Below, piece by piece: positions 23,286 through 30,623 of a stretch of 33,590 bases of DNA. The notes below the pieces were generated by a model. That model had not been told where the DNA came from, did no database searches, and saw only the letters and a list, made by a program, of their open reading frames with translations. The position numbers and the translations under genes are program-made. Source of the DNA: Clostridium sp. CAG:1013 (lineage in GTDB: Bacteria > Bacillota > Clostridia > Oscillospirales > Acutalibacteraceae); NCBI GenBank assembly GCA_000432995.1, contig HF972671.1:1-33590 (forward strand), written 5' to 3'. Within the stretch, counting starts at the first letter, position 1, and every line of letters starts with the position of its first letter.

Positions 23286-23706
23286 TCCCATCACATCCCA
23301 TCCGATCTTTTAACGCTTGAAATGCCTTTATCCTGTGAGTGTTGACAGTCCGTCGAGCCATGTGAAGGCAATCGGCAATCTCTCGATCCGGCATCTCAAG
23401 AAAGAAATACATCAGAAGAATATCCCGGCTTTCTGGCGGAAGAGCGTTTAACGCCTCCGCCAGTTTTTCATTTTCAATGTGGATCACCTCATTTCCTATG
23501 ACGAAAGTGTCTCGTTCACAGGCGTAATAGTCGTAGACTGCAAGCTGCTCCATGGATTCCTCCGGCAGCTCACTGAAATTGACTTCTTGCTGCTGTCTGC
23601 GCCGGATTTCCCGATAGATGTTGTAGGCCTCATACTTCAGAGCCCGTTTGCAGAAACAGTCAAACGTGTGTTGCTTGTGTTCCTGGTGACGCAGGTCTGG
23701 ATTCAT
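23278..23706 (-). CDS. Sigma-70-family RNA polymerase sigma factor of a mobile element
   Basis: A 142-residue short sigma-like protein. It starts MNPDLRHQEHKQHTFDCFCK, the usual beginning of conjugative-element sigma factors. It contains a region-2-like helix pair (NIYREIRRRQQQEVNFSELP) and a C-terminal region-4 HTH (DILLMYFFLEMPDREIADCL, then RRTVNTHRIKAFQALK). AAGGAGG lies 7 nt before the ATG at 23704-23706. The same frame is open upstream to a second ATG at 23832, which has its own AAAGGAG, so a 184-residue form is possible. It overlaps the HTH gene downstream. It probably directs polymerase to element promoters. Confidence 0.87.
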   Translation of the reverse strand: MNPDLRHQEHKQHTFDCFCKRALKYEAYNIYREIRRRQQQEVNFSELPEESMEQLAVYDYYACERDTFVIGNEVIHIENEKLAEALNALPPESRDILLMYFFLEMPDREIADCLHMARRTVNTHRIKAFQALKDRMGCDGNG

Positions 23707-23910
23707 TTTCTCACCTCCTTGTGTCCTGTTCACCGGCTCCTTTTGACCCCTTTCACTTACTACTGGTTTTAGAGAAGGTGCATTTGGCAGATGCTTCTCT
23801 AAAACCGAGGTATTTTCTCTCTGGTCAGTCATTTGAAGTCTCCTTTCTGTCATGAACTGGATCGCTAACCCAGCAGTGGATAGGAGGCGAACGACAACAA
23901 GCGTGAGGAC

Positions 23911-23938
23911 AAAAAATGCCTGTCGGCAGAACACAGGC
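23911..23938 (-). terminator. Terminator upstream of the sigma-factor gene
   Basis: On the minus strand, GCCTGT and ACAGGC pair around a 9-nt loop and are followed by ATTTTTT. It would stop read-through from the efflux operon into the sigma-factor gene. The gap 23707-24203 otherwise holds the alternative sigma start (23832) and the terminator at 24044-24083. Confidence 0.65.
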
Positions 23939-24043
23939 AGGCAAGGAGGAACTGTGTAAAGCCCTTATATGATTTGTGTATTCATGGTTATGGGCGCAAA
24001 TATCCGAGGCCAGGAATAGGCTTTTTTTGACTGGCTACAAATG

Positions 24044-24083
24044 AAAAAGGACACAGCGATACCTCCTCGATACCGCCGTATCC
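24044..24083 (-). terminator. Terminator of the efflux operon
   Basis: On the minus strand a 14-bp stem (GGATACGGCGGTAT with ATCGCTGTGTCC) uses G.T wobbles, which become mismatches on the plus strand, and is followed by TTTTTCATTTG. This fixes its direction as minus. It lies 120 nt after the MFS stop codon. Confidence 0.75.
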
Positions 24084-24203
24084 TTAAAAAAGGGCGACTT
24101 TAATACACCCCCTGCATTCTCATTTTTTCAAACAGAATACAGCGGTCTTGATTTCTTGTTTTCAAAACCGCCGCATTCCGTCAGCGGTTTGCGCCGCCAG
24201 GAA

Positions 24204-25442
24204 TCAATTCTTTTCGAAGTTTACAAAAAACCTTGAGGATGCCAGACCAATCACACATACCAGTAATCCACTGGGGATCAGCACCCAATAGGGACTATCT
24301 GAAAACCAATCAAACAGCGCCCCATAGATGATCTGTCCTGCAGGCTGGGTACACATGGCAAGAGTAAATACATAGGACATGATCTTTCCCATCAAATGTT
24401 CAGGAGTTCGAGCCTGGATAACGGAGATTGCATAGGTGGAAAACAGACTGCATCCAAATTGCCCAAGGCTGAACATGGCAAGGAGAATGATGTAAATACT
24501 GAGAGACCCTATAGGTAAGAGAAAAGCAATTCCCGTTGGAACGAGGCTAAGGCCAAGTCCCATAAAGACAAAGGCCAGCCAGCGCAAACGGAATTTCTGC
24601 GCTGTAATTCCCACAAAGAGGCTGCCCAACACGGCGGCTACACCCATAACGCTCTCTGCTGCTCCGTAATGCTCTGCCGAGAGTCCAAGAACAGTCCGCA
24701 CCAAGTAAGGAAAGCCGACCACCACCGTACCGGCTACAAACAAGCTGGCCAGGGCTGCAAGCAGGAGCAATTTGAGGATACCCGGCTGCTCTCGGCGCAG
24801 GAAGTGAATGCTGACGGAGAAGTCCTCTCTAATGATCTCCCGGACGCTCATAGTGACTTCCGCCTTCTGATAGTCCAGGCGAATGAAGCACTCCAGAATA
24901 GCGGTGAGGAAAAAGCAGGCCACCGTTCCCCAGAGGACCGGAGTAAGTCCAAAAGCAGCGTAAACCAGACTCCCCAGAAACGGAGTGATGAGTCCGGCAA
25001 TGGCCTGTACTTGATTTACCGCCGCATTGCCTTTCATCAAATTGTCTCCAGAGAGCATCTGGGGGATGCAGGCCTGTACCGTGGGAGACTCAAAGGCGGC
25101 TAGGACAGACAGGATCACCAACAATGCACCGATGACCCAAATATCATGTCCAAAGGGCAACACCAATCCCGCGACCAGCACAGTGAGTCCGGAGAGGGTG
25201 TCCAGCCCTACCATGATGTTACGCCGATTGGCTCGATCCGCCAGAATACCGCCAAAGGGGGACAACAGGATGGTAGGAAGCATGGCTACTGCCAGTAATG
25301 TCGCAAAAATGGACGCCGAGCCGGTCTGCTCCAGTACATACATGGAGAGGGCAAACTTTAGGGTATAGTTGCCAATGAGGGAACTAACCTGCCCCAAAAT
25401 CAGAAAGGTGAAGTTACGGGTAAAGAGCTTTTGTTTTTTCAT
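24204..25442 (-). CDS. MFS efflux transporter (macrolide/EntS-type)
   Basis: A 412-residue major-facilitator protein with 12 hydrophobic segments in two halves. The loop after the second helix carries the drug-proton antiporter motif (GGILADRANRRNIM, about residues 64-77). The N-terminal NFTFLILGQVSSLIGNYTLK stretch is typical of the MFS group that includes Mef-type macrolide pumps and EntS. It would export a small hydrophobic compound using the proton gradient. Its ribosome site GGAGG is formed by the last codons of the ABC permease gene (ATGGAGGTGTAA), so translation is coupled. It is the last gene of a TetR-controlled efflux operon. The substrate is unknown. Confidence 0.9.
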   Translation of the reverse strand: MKKQKLFTRNFTFLILGQVSSLIGNYTLKFALSMYVLEQTGSASIFATLLAVAMLPTILLSPFGGILADRANRRNIMVGLDTLSGLTVLVAGLVLPFGHDIWVIGALLVILSVLAAFESPTVQACIPQMLSGDNLMKGNAAVNQVQAIAGLITPFLGSLVYAAFGLTPVLWGTVACFFLTAILECFIRLDYQKAEVTMSVREIIREDFSVSIHFLRREQPGILKLLLLAALASLFVAGTVVVGFPYLVRTVLGLSAEHYGAAESVMGVAAVLGSLFVGITAQKFRLRWLAFVFMGLGLSLVPTGIAFLLPIGSLSIYIILLAMFSLGQFGCSLFSTYAISVIQARTPEHLMGKIMSYVFTLAMCTQPAGQIIYGALFDWFSDSPYWVLIPSGLLVCVIGLASSRFFVNFEKN

Positions 25443-25446
25443 CTGT

Positions 25447-26154
25447 TTACACCTCCATTCTTTCTACCTGACGAAACAGGTCCAGCACCGCTATCAATGA
25501 ACAAATGGTTGCAATGCCCGTAACAATCCATAGAATTGGAAAATACTGAATTGCTGCGCTGATCATCTGGCACACCAGGGTAACCAGAATGACCGATGCC
25601 ACTATGGTCACTGAAACCGACTTTTTACGGAATCCAAACCACAGGGAAACCACACCCAGCAGTCCCGCCAGAACGGAGCAACAGAGCAGGAAGCCCAGTG
25701 ATTGCAGGATCACTTTGATTGTCAGATGGTCAGAACAGATCGGAAAAAGTAACTCCGTTAGAAAGAACACAGTTTGGATCACCGCTCCGCACAGGAGCAT
25801 AGCACCAACGGTATAGAGGAGCACCAACATCAGCTTTGCGCTCAGCACTTTTTTCCGGCTGATTGGATAGCTCAACAGCAGAATTGCGCGTTTCCCGCTG
25901 TATTCCTCCACCACAAATCGGGAGGCCATGACTGCCGACAGAATCGAAAAAATCGCCATACAGACCAAACAGGTTATCCCCATCAGGAAGGGATACTGGG
26001 AGAACAATTCCGCATCCGGCTCGGTGGGGTCCATATAGGGGATGGCGGCCATCAGGTACTGGAAACCCAGCATAGTCACTCCACAAATCAGGGTTGCAAT
26101 ATGATAGAGGCGAAGACGATTCCGTTTTAATTCCAATGCAATCAGTTTATGCAC
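25447..26154 (-). CDS. ABC-2-type transporter permease
   Basis: A 235-residue membrane protein with six hydrophobic segments. It begins with a basic cytoplasmic end (MHKLIALELKRNRLRLYHIA), and a large loop lies between the first two helices. This is the layout of permeases in bacitracin- and lantibiotic-type two-component ABC exporters. The start is GTG at 26152-26154 inside the end of the ATPase gene (13-bp overlap), with GGGAGGTG upstream. It pairs with the ATPase encoded just before it and is followed by the MFS pump after 4 nt. The substrate is not known; resistance to a peptide or drug is the usual role. Confidence 0.88.
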   Translation of the reverse strand: MHKLIALELKRNRLRLYHIATLICGVTMLGFQYLMAAIPYMDPTEPDAELFSQYPFLMGITCLVCMAIFSILSAVMASRFVVEEYSGKRAILLLSYPISRKKVLSAKLMLVLLYTVGAMLLCGAVIQTVFFLTELLFPICSDHLTIKVILQSLGFLLCCSVLAGLLGVVSLWFGFRKKSVSVTIVASVILVTLVCQMISAAIQYFPILWIVTGIATICSLIAVLDLFRQVERMEV

Positions 26155-26879
26155 GGGTCAGCACCTCCCTGGATCAGTGAAATAAAATAGTCCTCCATAT
26201 CGGAAGGATGTTGTTTGCAGATGTCCGTCATTTCCGCTTCTCGCACGATAGTTCCGTCCACAATGGCACCCACACGATCCGCGATCTGCTTGATCTCCGA
26301 TAGAAGGTGACTGGACATTAGAATGGTCATTCCTTCCTCCTGCACCAAACGGCGAAACAAAATACGCATCTCCTTCATGCCCGCAGGGTCCAGACCGTTG
26401 ACCGGTTCATCCAGAATCAACACTTCGGGCCGATGGATGATGGCCCGCGCAATGGCCAAACGCTGCCGCATACCCAGGGAGAAGGTAGACACCGGCTGGC
26501 TCCCTGTACCGGGCAGTCCCACACGGCAGAGCGTTGGTTTCACATCGGTATCCTCGATTCCCATGTAAGCCAAATGGAGGTGTAGATTATCCGCAGCCGA
26601 CAGATGCTCATAAAATATCGGCGTTTCAATCAGACTTCCGGTGCGTCGAAGGATTGCCTCGTTATCCCGCACACTGTCCAGTCCCAGCACACTGGCGGTT
26701 CCGGCAGATGGTTTTAACAACCCCAGCAACAGTTTGAGCACAGTTGTTTTTCCTGCTCCGTTGCGCCCCAGGAAACCGTAAATGCTGCCCCGCTCCACGG
26801 AAAAGGTACAGTTCCGGATTACTTCTTTGCCCAAAAAGGTTTTTGTCAGGTTGCTTGCAGAGATTACAATTTGGTTCAT
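26142..26879 (-). CDS. ABC transporter ATPase (BcrA-like exporter subunit)
   Basis: A 245-residue ATPase with Walker A at residues 38-45 (GRNGAGKT), the Q-loop region SLIETPIFYEHLSAADNL, signature FSLGMRQR at 133-140, Walker B VLILDEP with Asp157-Glu158, and a switch His in SSHLLSE. Sequence and length fit the BcrA/LanF-type exporters. It energises the overlapping permease gene product. The start codon has only weak ribosome-binding sequence (GAAAGAAGC), and the 110-nt leader contains a hairpin with a T tract plus two dyads, so expression is probably tightly controlled. TetR is encoded directly upstream. Confidence 0.92.
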   Translation of the reverse strand: MNQIVISASNLTKTFLGKEVIRNCTFSVERGSIYGFLGRNGAGKTTVLKLLLGLLKPSAGTASVLGLDSVRDNEAILRRTGSLIETPIFYEHLSAADNLHLHLAYMGIEDTDVKPTLCRVGLPGTGSQPVSTFSLGMRQRLAIARAIIHRPEVLILDEPVNGLDPAGMKEMRILFRRLVQEEGMTILMSSHLLSEIKQIADRVGAIVDGTIVREAEMTDICKQHPSDMEDYFISLIQGGADPCIN

Positions 26880-26892
26880 GTCATGCTTCTTT

Positions 26893-26967
26893 CATACCTT
26901 CAAGCGGTATGTATTCTGGTAAAAAATTTGCCGCAGTGATTGACTGCGGTATTTACACTATAATACC
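26893..26967 (-). promoter_or_regulatory. Structured leader of the efflux operon: two dyads and an intrinsic terminator
   Basis: Three elements lie between the TetR terminator and the ATPase start. GGTATT-N8-AATACC (26948-26967) overlaps a TATTAT -10-like sequence. CCGCAGT-N5-ACTGCGG (26931-26949) is followed on the minus strand by a six-T run and so forms an intrinsic terminator. CATACC-N7-GGTATG (26893-26911) lies 14 nt before the start codon. The dyads share TACC/GGTA half-sites and may be TetR operators; the terminator could attenuate the operon. The arrangement is seen directly, and its function is inferred. Confidence 0.55.
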
Positions 26968-26990
26968 TTCCGAATGAATGTATATATACA

Positions 26991-27020
26991 AAATAAAATT
27001 GCCGCGAGGCAATTTTATTT
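26991..27020 (-). terminator. Terminator overlapping the TetR stop codon
   Basis: A perfect 13-bp stem (AAATAAAATTGCC with GGCAATTTTATTT) closes on a GCGA tetraloop. The TetR stop codon (27015-27017) lies inside one arm. It ends TetR transcription in front of the efflux operon leader. Confidence 0.8.
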
Positions 27021-27662
27021 CAGGTCGGGGATTTGCTCAAAAAACTCGTCCACCAGCCGCTGAATGGTATCGTCAAACAGAGGCACGCCCATCTTCTCCA
27101 TCATCGCCCCGATAAAGGAGAATTTCCGCCGCATCTCCTCTTTGGTGGCCGGAAACACAGATGGCAGCAACCACAGGCTGGTGAGCAGTGGCAGCAGCTC
27201 AGCAATCTCCTTGGCATACTCTGTGTGGATGGAACCGTCCCGGTTCCCCTCCTCAATGAGTTCCAGAAAATACGGGGTGAGAATCCGGCGGTTGGCATCG
27301 ATCATTCCGACCAATACTCTGGGATTGTGATTCATAGGAATGGACTGTGCTGTCATATTGGTACGAGCTGTGTCTGCCTGATTCAGCCGGACTACTTCAC
27401 GCAGCTTTTGGAGCCCGTTCAGATCGGTACGACCTTTCACTGCCTCGAAGGGGTTATTTTCAAAAAACATACGGTCACTCACCGCATCCATGATTTCCTC
27501 TTTGGACTTGAAGTGGTGGTACACCGCACCTTTCGTAAGGCCACCCAACTCGTTCACGATGTCCTGGATGGTGGTGTTCTCGTAGCCCTTCTCCAAAAAG
27601 AGGCGCTGAGCTACATCCAAAATCCGCTCCTCGGTGACTTCTGGGTATTTGTTCCGTGCCAT
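27015..27662 (-). CDS. TetR-family transcriptional repressor of the efflux operon
   Basis: A 215-residue TetR-family protein. Residues about 9-60 form the HTH (EERILDVAQRLFLEKGYENT, then GGLTKGAVYHHFKSKEEIMD), and the remaining helices form the ligand and dimer domain. The ATG at 27660-27662 has GGGAGGAG 8 nt upstream and starts at the family N-terminus; the longer frame adds 23 unlike residues. A consensus promoter lies 41 nt upstream. The gene comes first in a same-strand set with the ABC and MFS genes. The dyads in the leader between them are its probable targets, with a transported drug as inducer. Confidence 0.9.
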   Translation of the reverse strand: MARNKYPEVTEERILDVAQRLFLEKGYENTTIQDIVNELGGLTKGAVYHHFKSKEEIMDAVSDRMFFENNPFEAVKGRTDLNGLQKLREVVRLNQADTARTNMTAQSIPMNHNPRVLVGMIDANRRILTPYFLELIEEGNRDGSIHTEYAKEIAELLPLLTSLWLLPSVFPATKEEMRRKFSFIGAMMEKMGVPLFDDTIQRLVDEFFEQIPDLK

Positions 27663-27702
27663 CCGCTGTGCTCCTCCCAAAACATTCTCTGAGTATGTAT
27701 TT

Positions 27703-27731
27703 ATTATACGGATGATAGTGCGCCCTGTCAA
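27703..27731 (-). promoter_or_regulatory. Consensus sigma-A promoter of the TetR gene
   Basis: On the minus strand, TTGACA (27726-27731) and TATAAT (27703-27708) with exactly 17 bp between them. It is a perfect match to consensus, placed 41 nt before the TetR start. Confidence 0.9.
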
Positions 27732-27835
27732 GATACATTCTGGCGGTATCTAAGGCGCTAAACGGCCATTTGACGATGGTGAAGGTGTAGTAATAACGGA
27801 AGAAGGTACGGGGCAGAGAGATGACAGCAAGCACA

Positions 27836-27855
27836 GCAAGCGGGTACCCGCTTGC
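27836..27855. other. 20-bp perfect palindrome, candidate oriT hairpin
   Basis: GCAAGCGGGTACCCGCTTGC is self-complementary over 20 bp and is followed by GATTTTTGAC and a C-rich stretch. It lies 127 nt before the mobC-like gene, where origins of transfer are usually found in mobilisable elements. It could also be a plus-strand terminator, because a five-T run follows. The rest of 27732-27982 contains nothing else I can name. Confidence 0.45.
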
Positions 27856-27982
27856 GATTTTTGACTTTAGGGAACCCTCCCCCTAAACCCGAAAAATGCT
27901 TGTACCTCAGCAGGCTTTGCCCGCTGGGACTGACCCTTGAGAACATCCCAAACCTTGATACGAAAAGAGTTAAGATACTACA

Positions 27983-28312
27983 ATGGGAGACAGGAAACGG
28001 AATATCCAGGTGAAATTCTATGTGACCGCCGAGGAAAAGGAACTGATTGTACAAAAGATGACACAGCTCCAGACAAAGCGGATCGGCGCCTACCTGCGGA
28101 AGATGGCAATAGACGGATATATCATCTATGTGGACACCAGTGACATCAAGGAGATGAACAAACTCCTGTCCGCTATTGGCCGGAATATCAACCAGATCGC
28201 CAAGCGAGTCAACGCCGGAAGCCCTACCTACCAAGCCGACATGGAGGAAATTCAGGAAAGGCTGAATCAGATATGGCAGCTGCAAAGACGCATCTTGTTG
28301 AGTCAGCCATAA
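27983..28312 (+). CDS. mobC: MobC-family relaxosome accessory protein
   Basis: A 109-residue protein that begins with a basic, ribbon-helix-helix-like segment (RKRNIQVKFYVTAEEKELIV) and carries the MobC signature around residues 60-80 (LSAIGRNINQIAKRVNAGSP). It would bind oriT and help the relaxase open the strand. The length is normal. No relaxase follows. An ATG at 28272 with GGAAAGG begins an overlapping frame in the relaxase position, but it stops after 22 codons (MAAAKTHLVESAIKVGSLEK then Cys and stop). This suggests that the mobilisation operon was deleted behind mobC. Confidence 0.85.
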   Translation: MGDRKRNIQVKFYVTAEEKELIVQKMTQLQTKRIGAYLRKMAIDGYIIYVDTSDIKEMNKLLSAIGRNINQIAKRVNAGSPTYQADMEEIQERLNQIWQLQRRILLSQP

Positions 28313-28452
28313 AAGTAGGCTCTCTTGAAAAGTGTTGAAAATGGTCTTTTTCTCCCTGTAAAACCGCAGCAAAGTCCGCACATGGGAAATCCACAGGGCA
28401 CTCTCTAAAATGCTGTTACAAGCAAATTATTCAGCCTTTTTCCACCCTAATT

Positions 28453-28693
28453 CCTACATTTTCGGGAAAGGCTCAAAGCGGTACTTGACAAAAGGCAAAA
28501 TGTAGGCAATTTTCCTCTCATACCTATTCCCGTCCCACCCCATCCAATCCTTTCTTTCGCCGTAGCGGACAGGATAGGATTTGATTCTTCCGTATTTAAT
28601 AGATCTTTATTTTATTATATTAGTATTTAATTGTGCGGGATTTTCCTGTTCAGGGTTTCCCAAGACTGGAAAAACCAAGACTGGATTTTCCAG
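28453..28693. other. Gene-free AT-rich stretch with repeats, possible old replication or control region
   Basis: The 515-nt gap 28313-28827 has no supportable gene. It holds an inverted repeat CCTACATTTT / AAAATGTAGG (28453-28462 and 28497-28506), an AT-rich block (about 28588-28632), two direct copies of CCAAGACTGGA (28660-28670 and 28675-28685, 15-bp period) and the dyad CTGGA-TTT-TCCAG (28681-28693). Such clusters are common before plasmid-type replication initiator genes, but no initiator gene is present. Confidence 0.35.
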
Positions 28694-28773
28694 TTTAGGT
28701 GGCAGTCGTGCGATTCCCATCGAAAGTCGTTGCTAAACACATGGAACAAAGTTTAGGCGCTTTGTCAGTTCGC

Positions 28774-28796
28774 TGATAAGATCCCGTTTGGTATAA
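28774..28796 (+). promoter_or_regulatory. Candidate promoter of the second recombinase
   Basis: A TATAAT lies in GGTATAATCAAA about 32-37 nt before the recombinase ATG; the -35 position has only a weak match. GGAAAGG at 28811-28817 is the ribosome site. Confidence 0.4.
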
Positions 28797-28827
28797 TCAA
28801 ATTAGAATCAGGAAAGGCAGTGTTTCC

Positions 28828-30480
28828 ATGAATATCGTCATCTATGCCCGCTATTCCAGTCACAGCCAGACGGAGCAGTCCATTGAGGGACAGCTCCAGA
28901 CCTGTTATGAGTTTGCCAAGCACAACGGACATATCGTGATTGGAGAGTACATCGACCGGGCGCAGAGCGGCACCACGGACAGCCGGGCCGAGTTTCAACG
29001 GATGATTGCCGACAGTGACAAGCACATCTTTGAAGGAGTGCTTGTCTATCAACTAGACCGCTTTGCCCGGAACCGTTATGACAGCGCCATCAACAAAGCC
29101 AAACTGAAGAAGAACGGTGTCAGGGTCATCTCCGCCAGGGAGAACATCAGCGACGACGCCAGCGGCATTTTGATTGAAGGGGTTTTGGAAAGTATGGCTG
29201 AATACTACTCGGCGGAACTTTCCCAAAAAATTCGCCGGGGTATGGACATCAATGCAGAAAAGTGCCTGAGCAACGGGAGCAATCCTGGTCTGGGTTACTA
29301 TGTGGACGAGGAGCGCCGCTTTCACATTGATCCAGAGGGAGCAACCATTGTCCGGGAGATTTTCGAGATGTATGCCAGCGGAAAGACCGTGGCCGAAATT
29401 ACCAAGTACCTCAACGCCAAGCAGGTCAAGACCTCGTTAGGAAAAGAGTTCAACAAGAACAGCCTGCACCGTCTTTTGCGAAACAAGCGGTATATCGGCT
29501 ATTATATCTACAAGGATACCGAAACGCCGGGCGGTATGCCCCGCATTATCGAGGACGAGTTATTTGAGCGGGTGCAGCACATTTTAGACCGCAACAAAAA
29601 AGCCCCTGCCCGTTCCAGGGGCAGGGAGGAATATCTACTGACCACCAAGCTGTTCTGCGGCTACTGCCGGGAGATGATGACCGGCTATGGAGGCACGGGA
29701 AAATCCGGCAAGGCGTACCACTACTACGCCTGCAACAATTTCAAACGCCGCAAATGCAAAAAGAAAGTGGTCAACAAGGAGAAGATCGAAAACCGGATCG
29801 TACTGGAGTGCTGCAAGCTACTGACCGACAGCAACATTGAGCGGATCGCCTCCGCCGTGGCGGATGTCTGCAAAGCAGAGCAGGACACTTCCGCTATCAA
29901 ACGAATCAAATCGGCCATTCAGGAAGCTGATACTGCCATCGAAAATCTTTGGAAGGCTTTGGAACGTGGGCAGGCAGTGGACATGATAACCGAGCGAATC
30001 GAGAAACGCAAGCAGGAAAAGGACGAATTACAAGGCCTGCTTGCTATGGAGATGGGCAAGCAAGTCGTCCTTACTGTGCCTCAGGTCAGGGCGTTTTTGT
30101 ATGCGCTCAAGAAAGGCGATCAAAATAATGAAAGCACCCGACGGGGGATCATCAACATTTTTCTCCAGGCGGTCTACCTTTACGATGACCGGATGACTCT
30201 GATTTTCAACGGTGGAGAACAGCCTATTACTCTGGATGATGTCCTGCTGGATGAGATAGAGGACTACCTTGAAAGTGCAGTATCTTATCACGAAAAGTGT
30301 TCATCATTGGTTGCGGACGCTCCACCAGCGGCAAGATGCCGCTTCCAAGTCGCGAATTCCACTTTTGTGGGGTTCGCGATTTTTGTTGCCCGGTTTTTCA
30401 GTGCAGGTTCCTTTCAGTACAGCCACCAGCGTGACGCTGCATCCAAGACGCGGCGCTGGTGTCCGGTGAATACCGTTTAG
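28828..30480 (+). CDS. Large serine recombinase (integrase of the tRNA-flanked element)
   Basis: A 550-residue large serine recombinase. The N-terminal domain has IYARYSSHSQ with nucleophile Ser10, then YQLDRFARNRYDSAINKAKL and MAEYYSAELSQKIRRG. The recombinase domain follows (GLGYYVDEERRF, then LRNKRYIGYY). A zinc ribbon comes next (CGYCREMMTG with a later CNNFKRRKCKKK), then a coiled coil. The enzyme core seems to end near DAPP (residues 497-500). The last 50 residues are of odd composition and are encoded across a transcription terminator at 30350-30384, so they look like host DNA read in frame past the attachment site. It would integrate and excise the element to its left. Confidence 0.92.
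   Translation: MNIVIYARYSSHSQTEQSIEGQLQTCYEFAKHNGHIVIGEYIDRAQSGTTDSRAEFQRMIADSDKHIFEGVLVYQLDRFARNRYDSAINKAKLKKNGVRVISARENISDDASGILIEGVLESMAEYYSAELSQKIRRGMDINAEKCLSNGSNPGLGYYVDEERRFHIDPEGATIVREIFEMYASGKTVAEITKYLNAKQVKTSLGKEFNKNSLHRLLRNKRYIGYYIYKDTETPGGMPRIIEDELFERVQHILDRNKKAPARSRGREEYLLTTKLFCGYCREMMTGYGGTGKSGKAYHYYACNNFKRRKCKKKVVNKEKIENRIVLECCKLLTDSNIERIASAVADVCKAEQDTSAIKRIKSAIQEADTAIENLWKALERGQAVDMITERIEKRKQEKDELQGLLAMEMGKQVVLTVPQVRAFLYALKKGDQNNESTRRGIINIFLQAVYLYDDRMTLIFNGGEQPITLDDVLLDEIEDYLESAVSYHEKCSSLVADAPPAARCRFQVANSTFVGFAIFVARFFSAGSFQYSHQRDAASKTRRWCPVNTV
30321..30328. other. Candidate attR: 8-bp repeat of the tRNA 3' end
   Basis: TCCACCAG lies inside the 3' part of the recombinase gene and repeats the tRNA terminus at 21808-21815. 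Restoring the two flanks would place the tRNA directly before the terminator at 30350-30384, a sensible original arrangement. Confidence 0.45.
30350..30384 (+). terminator. Terminator inside the recombinase reading frame, probably the original tRNA terminator
   Basis: TCGCGAATTCCAC pairs with GTGGGGTTCGCGA around TTTT and is followed by TTTTT. A strong terminator within an open frame is unexpected and supports the view that the frame runs into host sequence here. Confidence 0.8.
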
Positions 30481-30564
30481 CGCTGACCGAGGCTGCAGCC
30501 GAGACCTTTACTTTGTGGAGTGCGTTTCTTTTTTGCTCGCGCTTTCTAAATGAGTCATGTACCG

Positions 30565-30601
30565 AAAAAAACACCCTGCATGAAAAGGCAGGGTGTTTTT
30601 T
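30565..30601. terminator. Bidirectional terminator before the NUDIX gene
   Basis: A perfect 14-bp stem with AAAAAACACCCTGC and GCAGGGTGTTTTTT around an 8-nt loop. It serves the NUDIX gene on the minus strand (stop at 30624) and could also stop plus-strand transcripts. Confidence 0.88.
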
Positions 30602-30623
30602 CTACTTATTGCCGCGAGAAGGA

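Noticed and set aside
27758..28381. 207-codon minus-strand open frame
   Set aside because: Covers the mobC-like gene in reverse. The plus-strand protein carries the MobC signature, and the minus-strand one has no family features.
28660..28685. Possible CRISPR-like repeat pair
   Set aside because: Only two 11-bp copies with a 4-bp gap. No spacer-repeat array and no cas genes occur anywhere in the window.
30465..30600. Protein-coding continuation on the plus strand (MSGEYRLALTEAAAE frame)
   Set aside because: It has no ribosome site and runs through the strong terminator at 30565-30601 into the antisense of the NUDIX gene.
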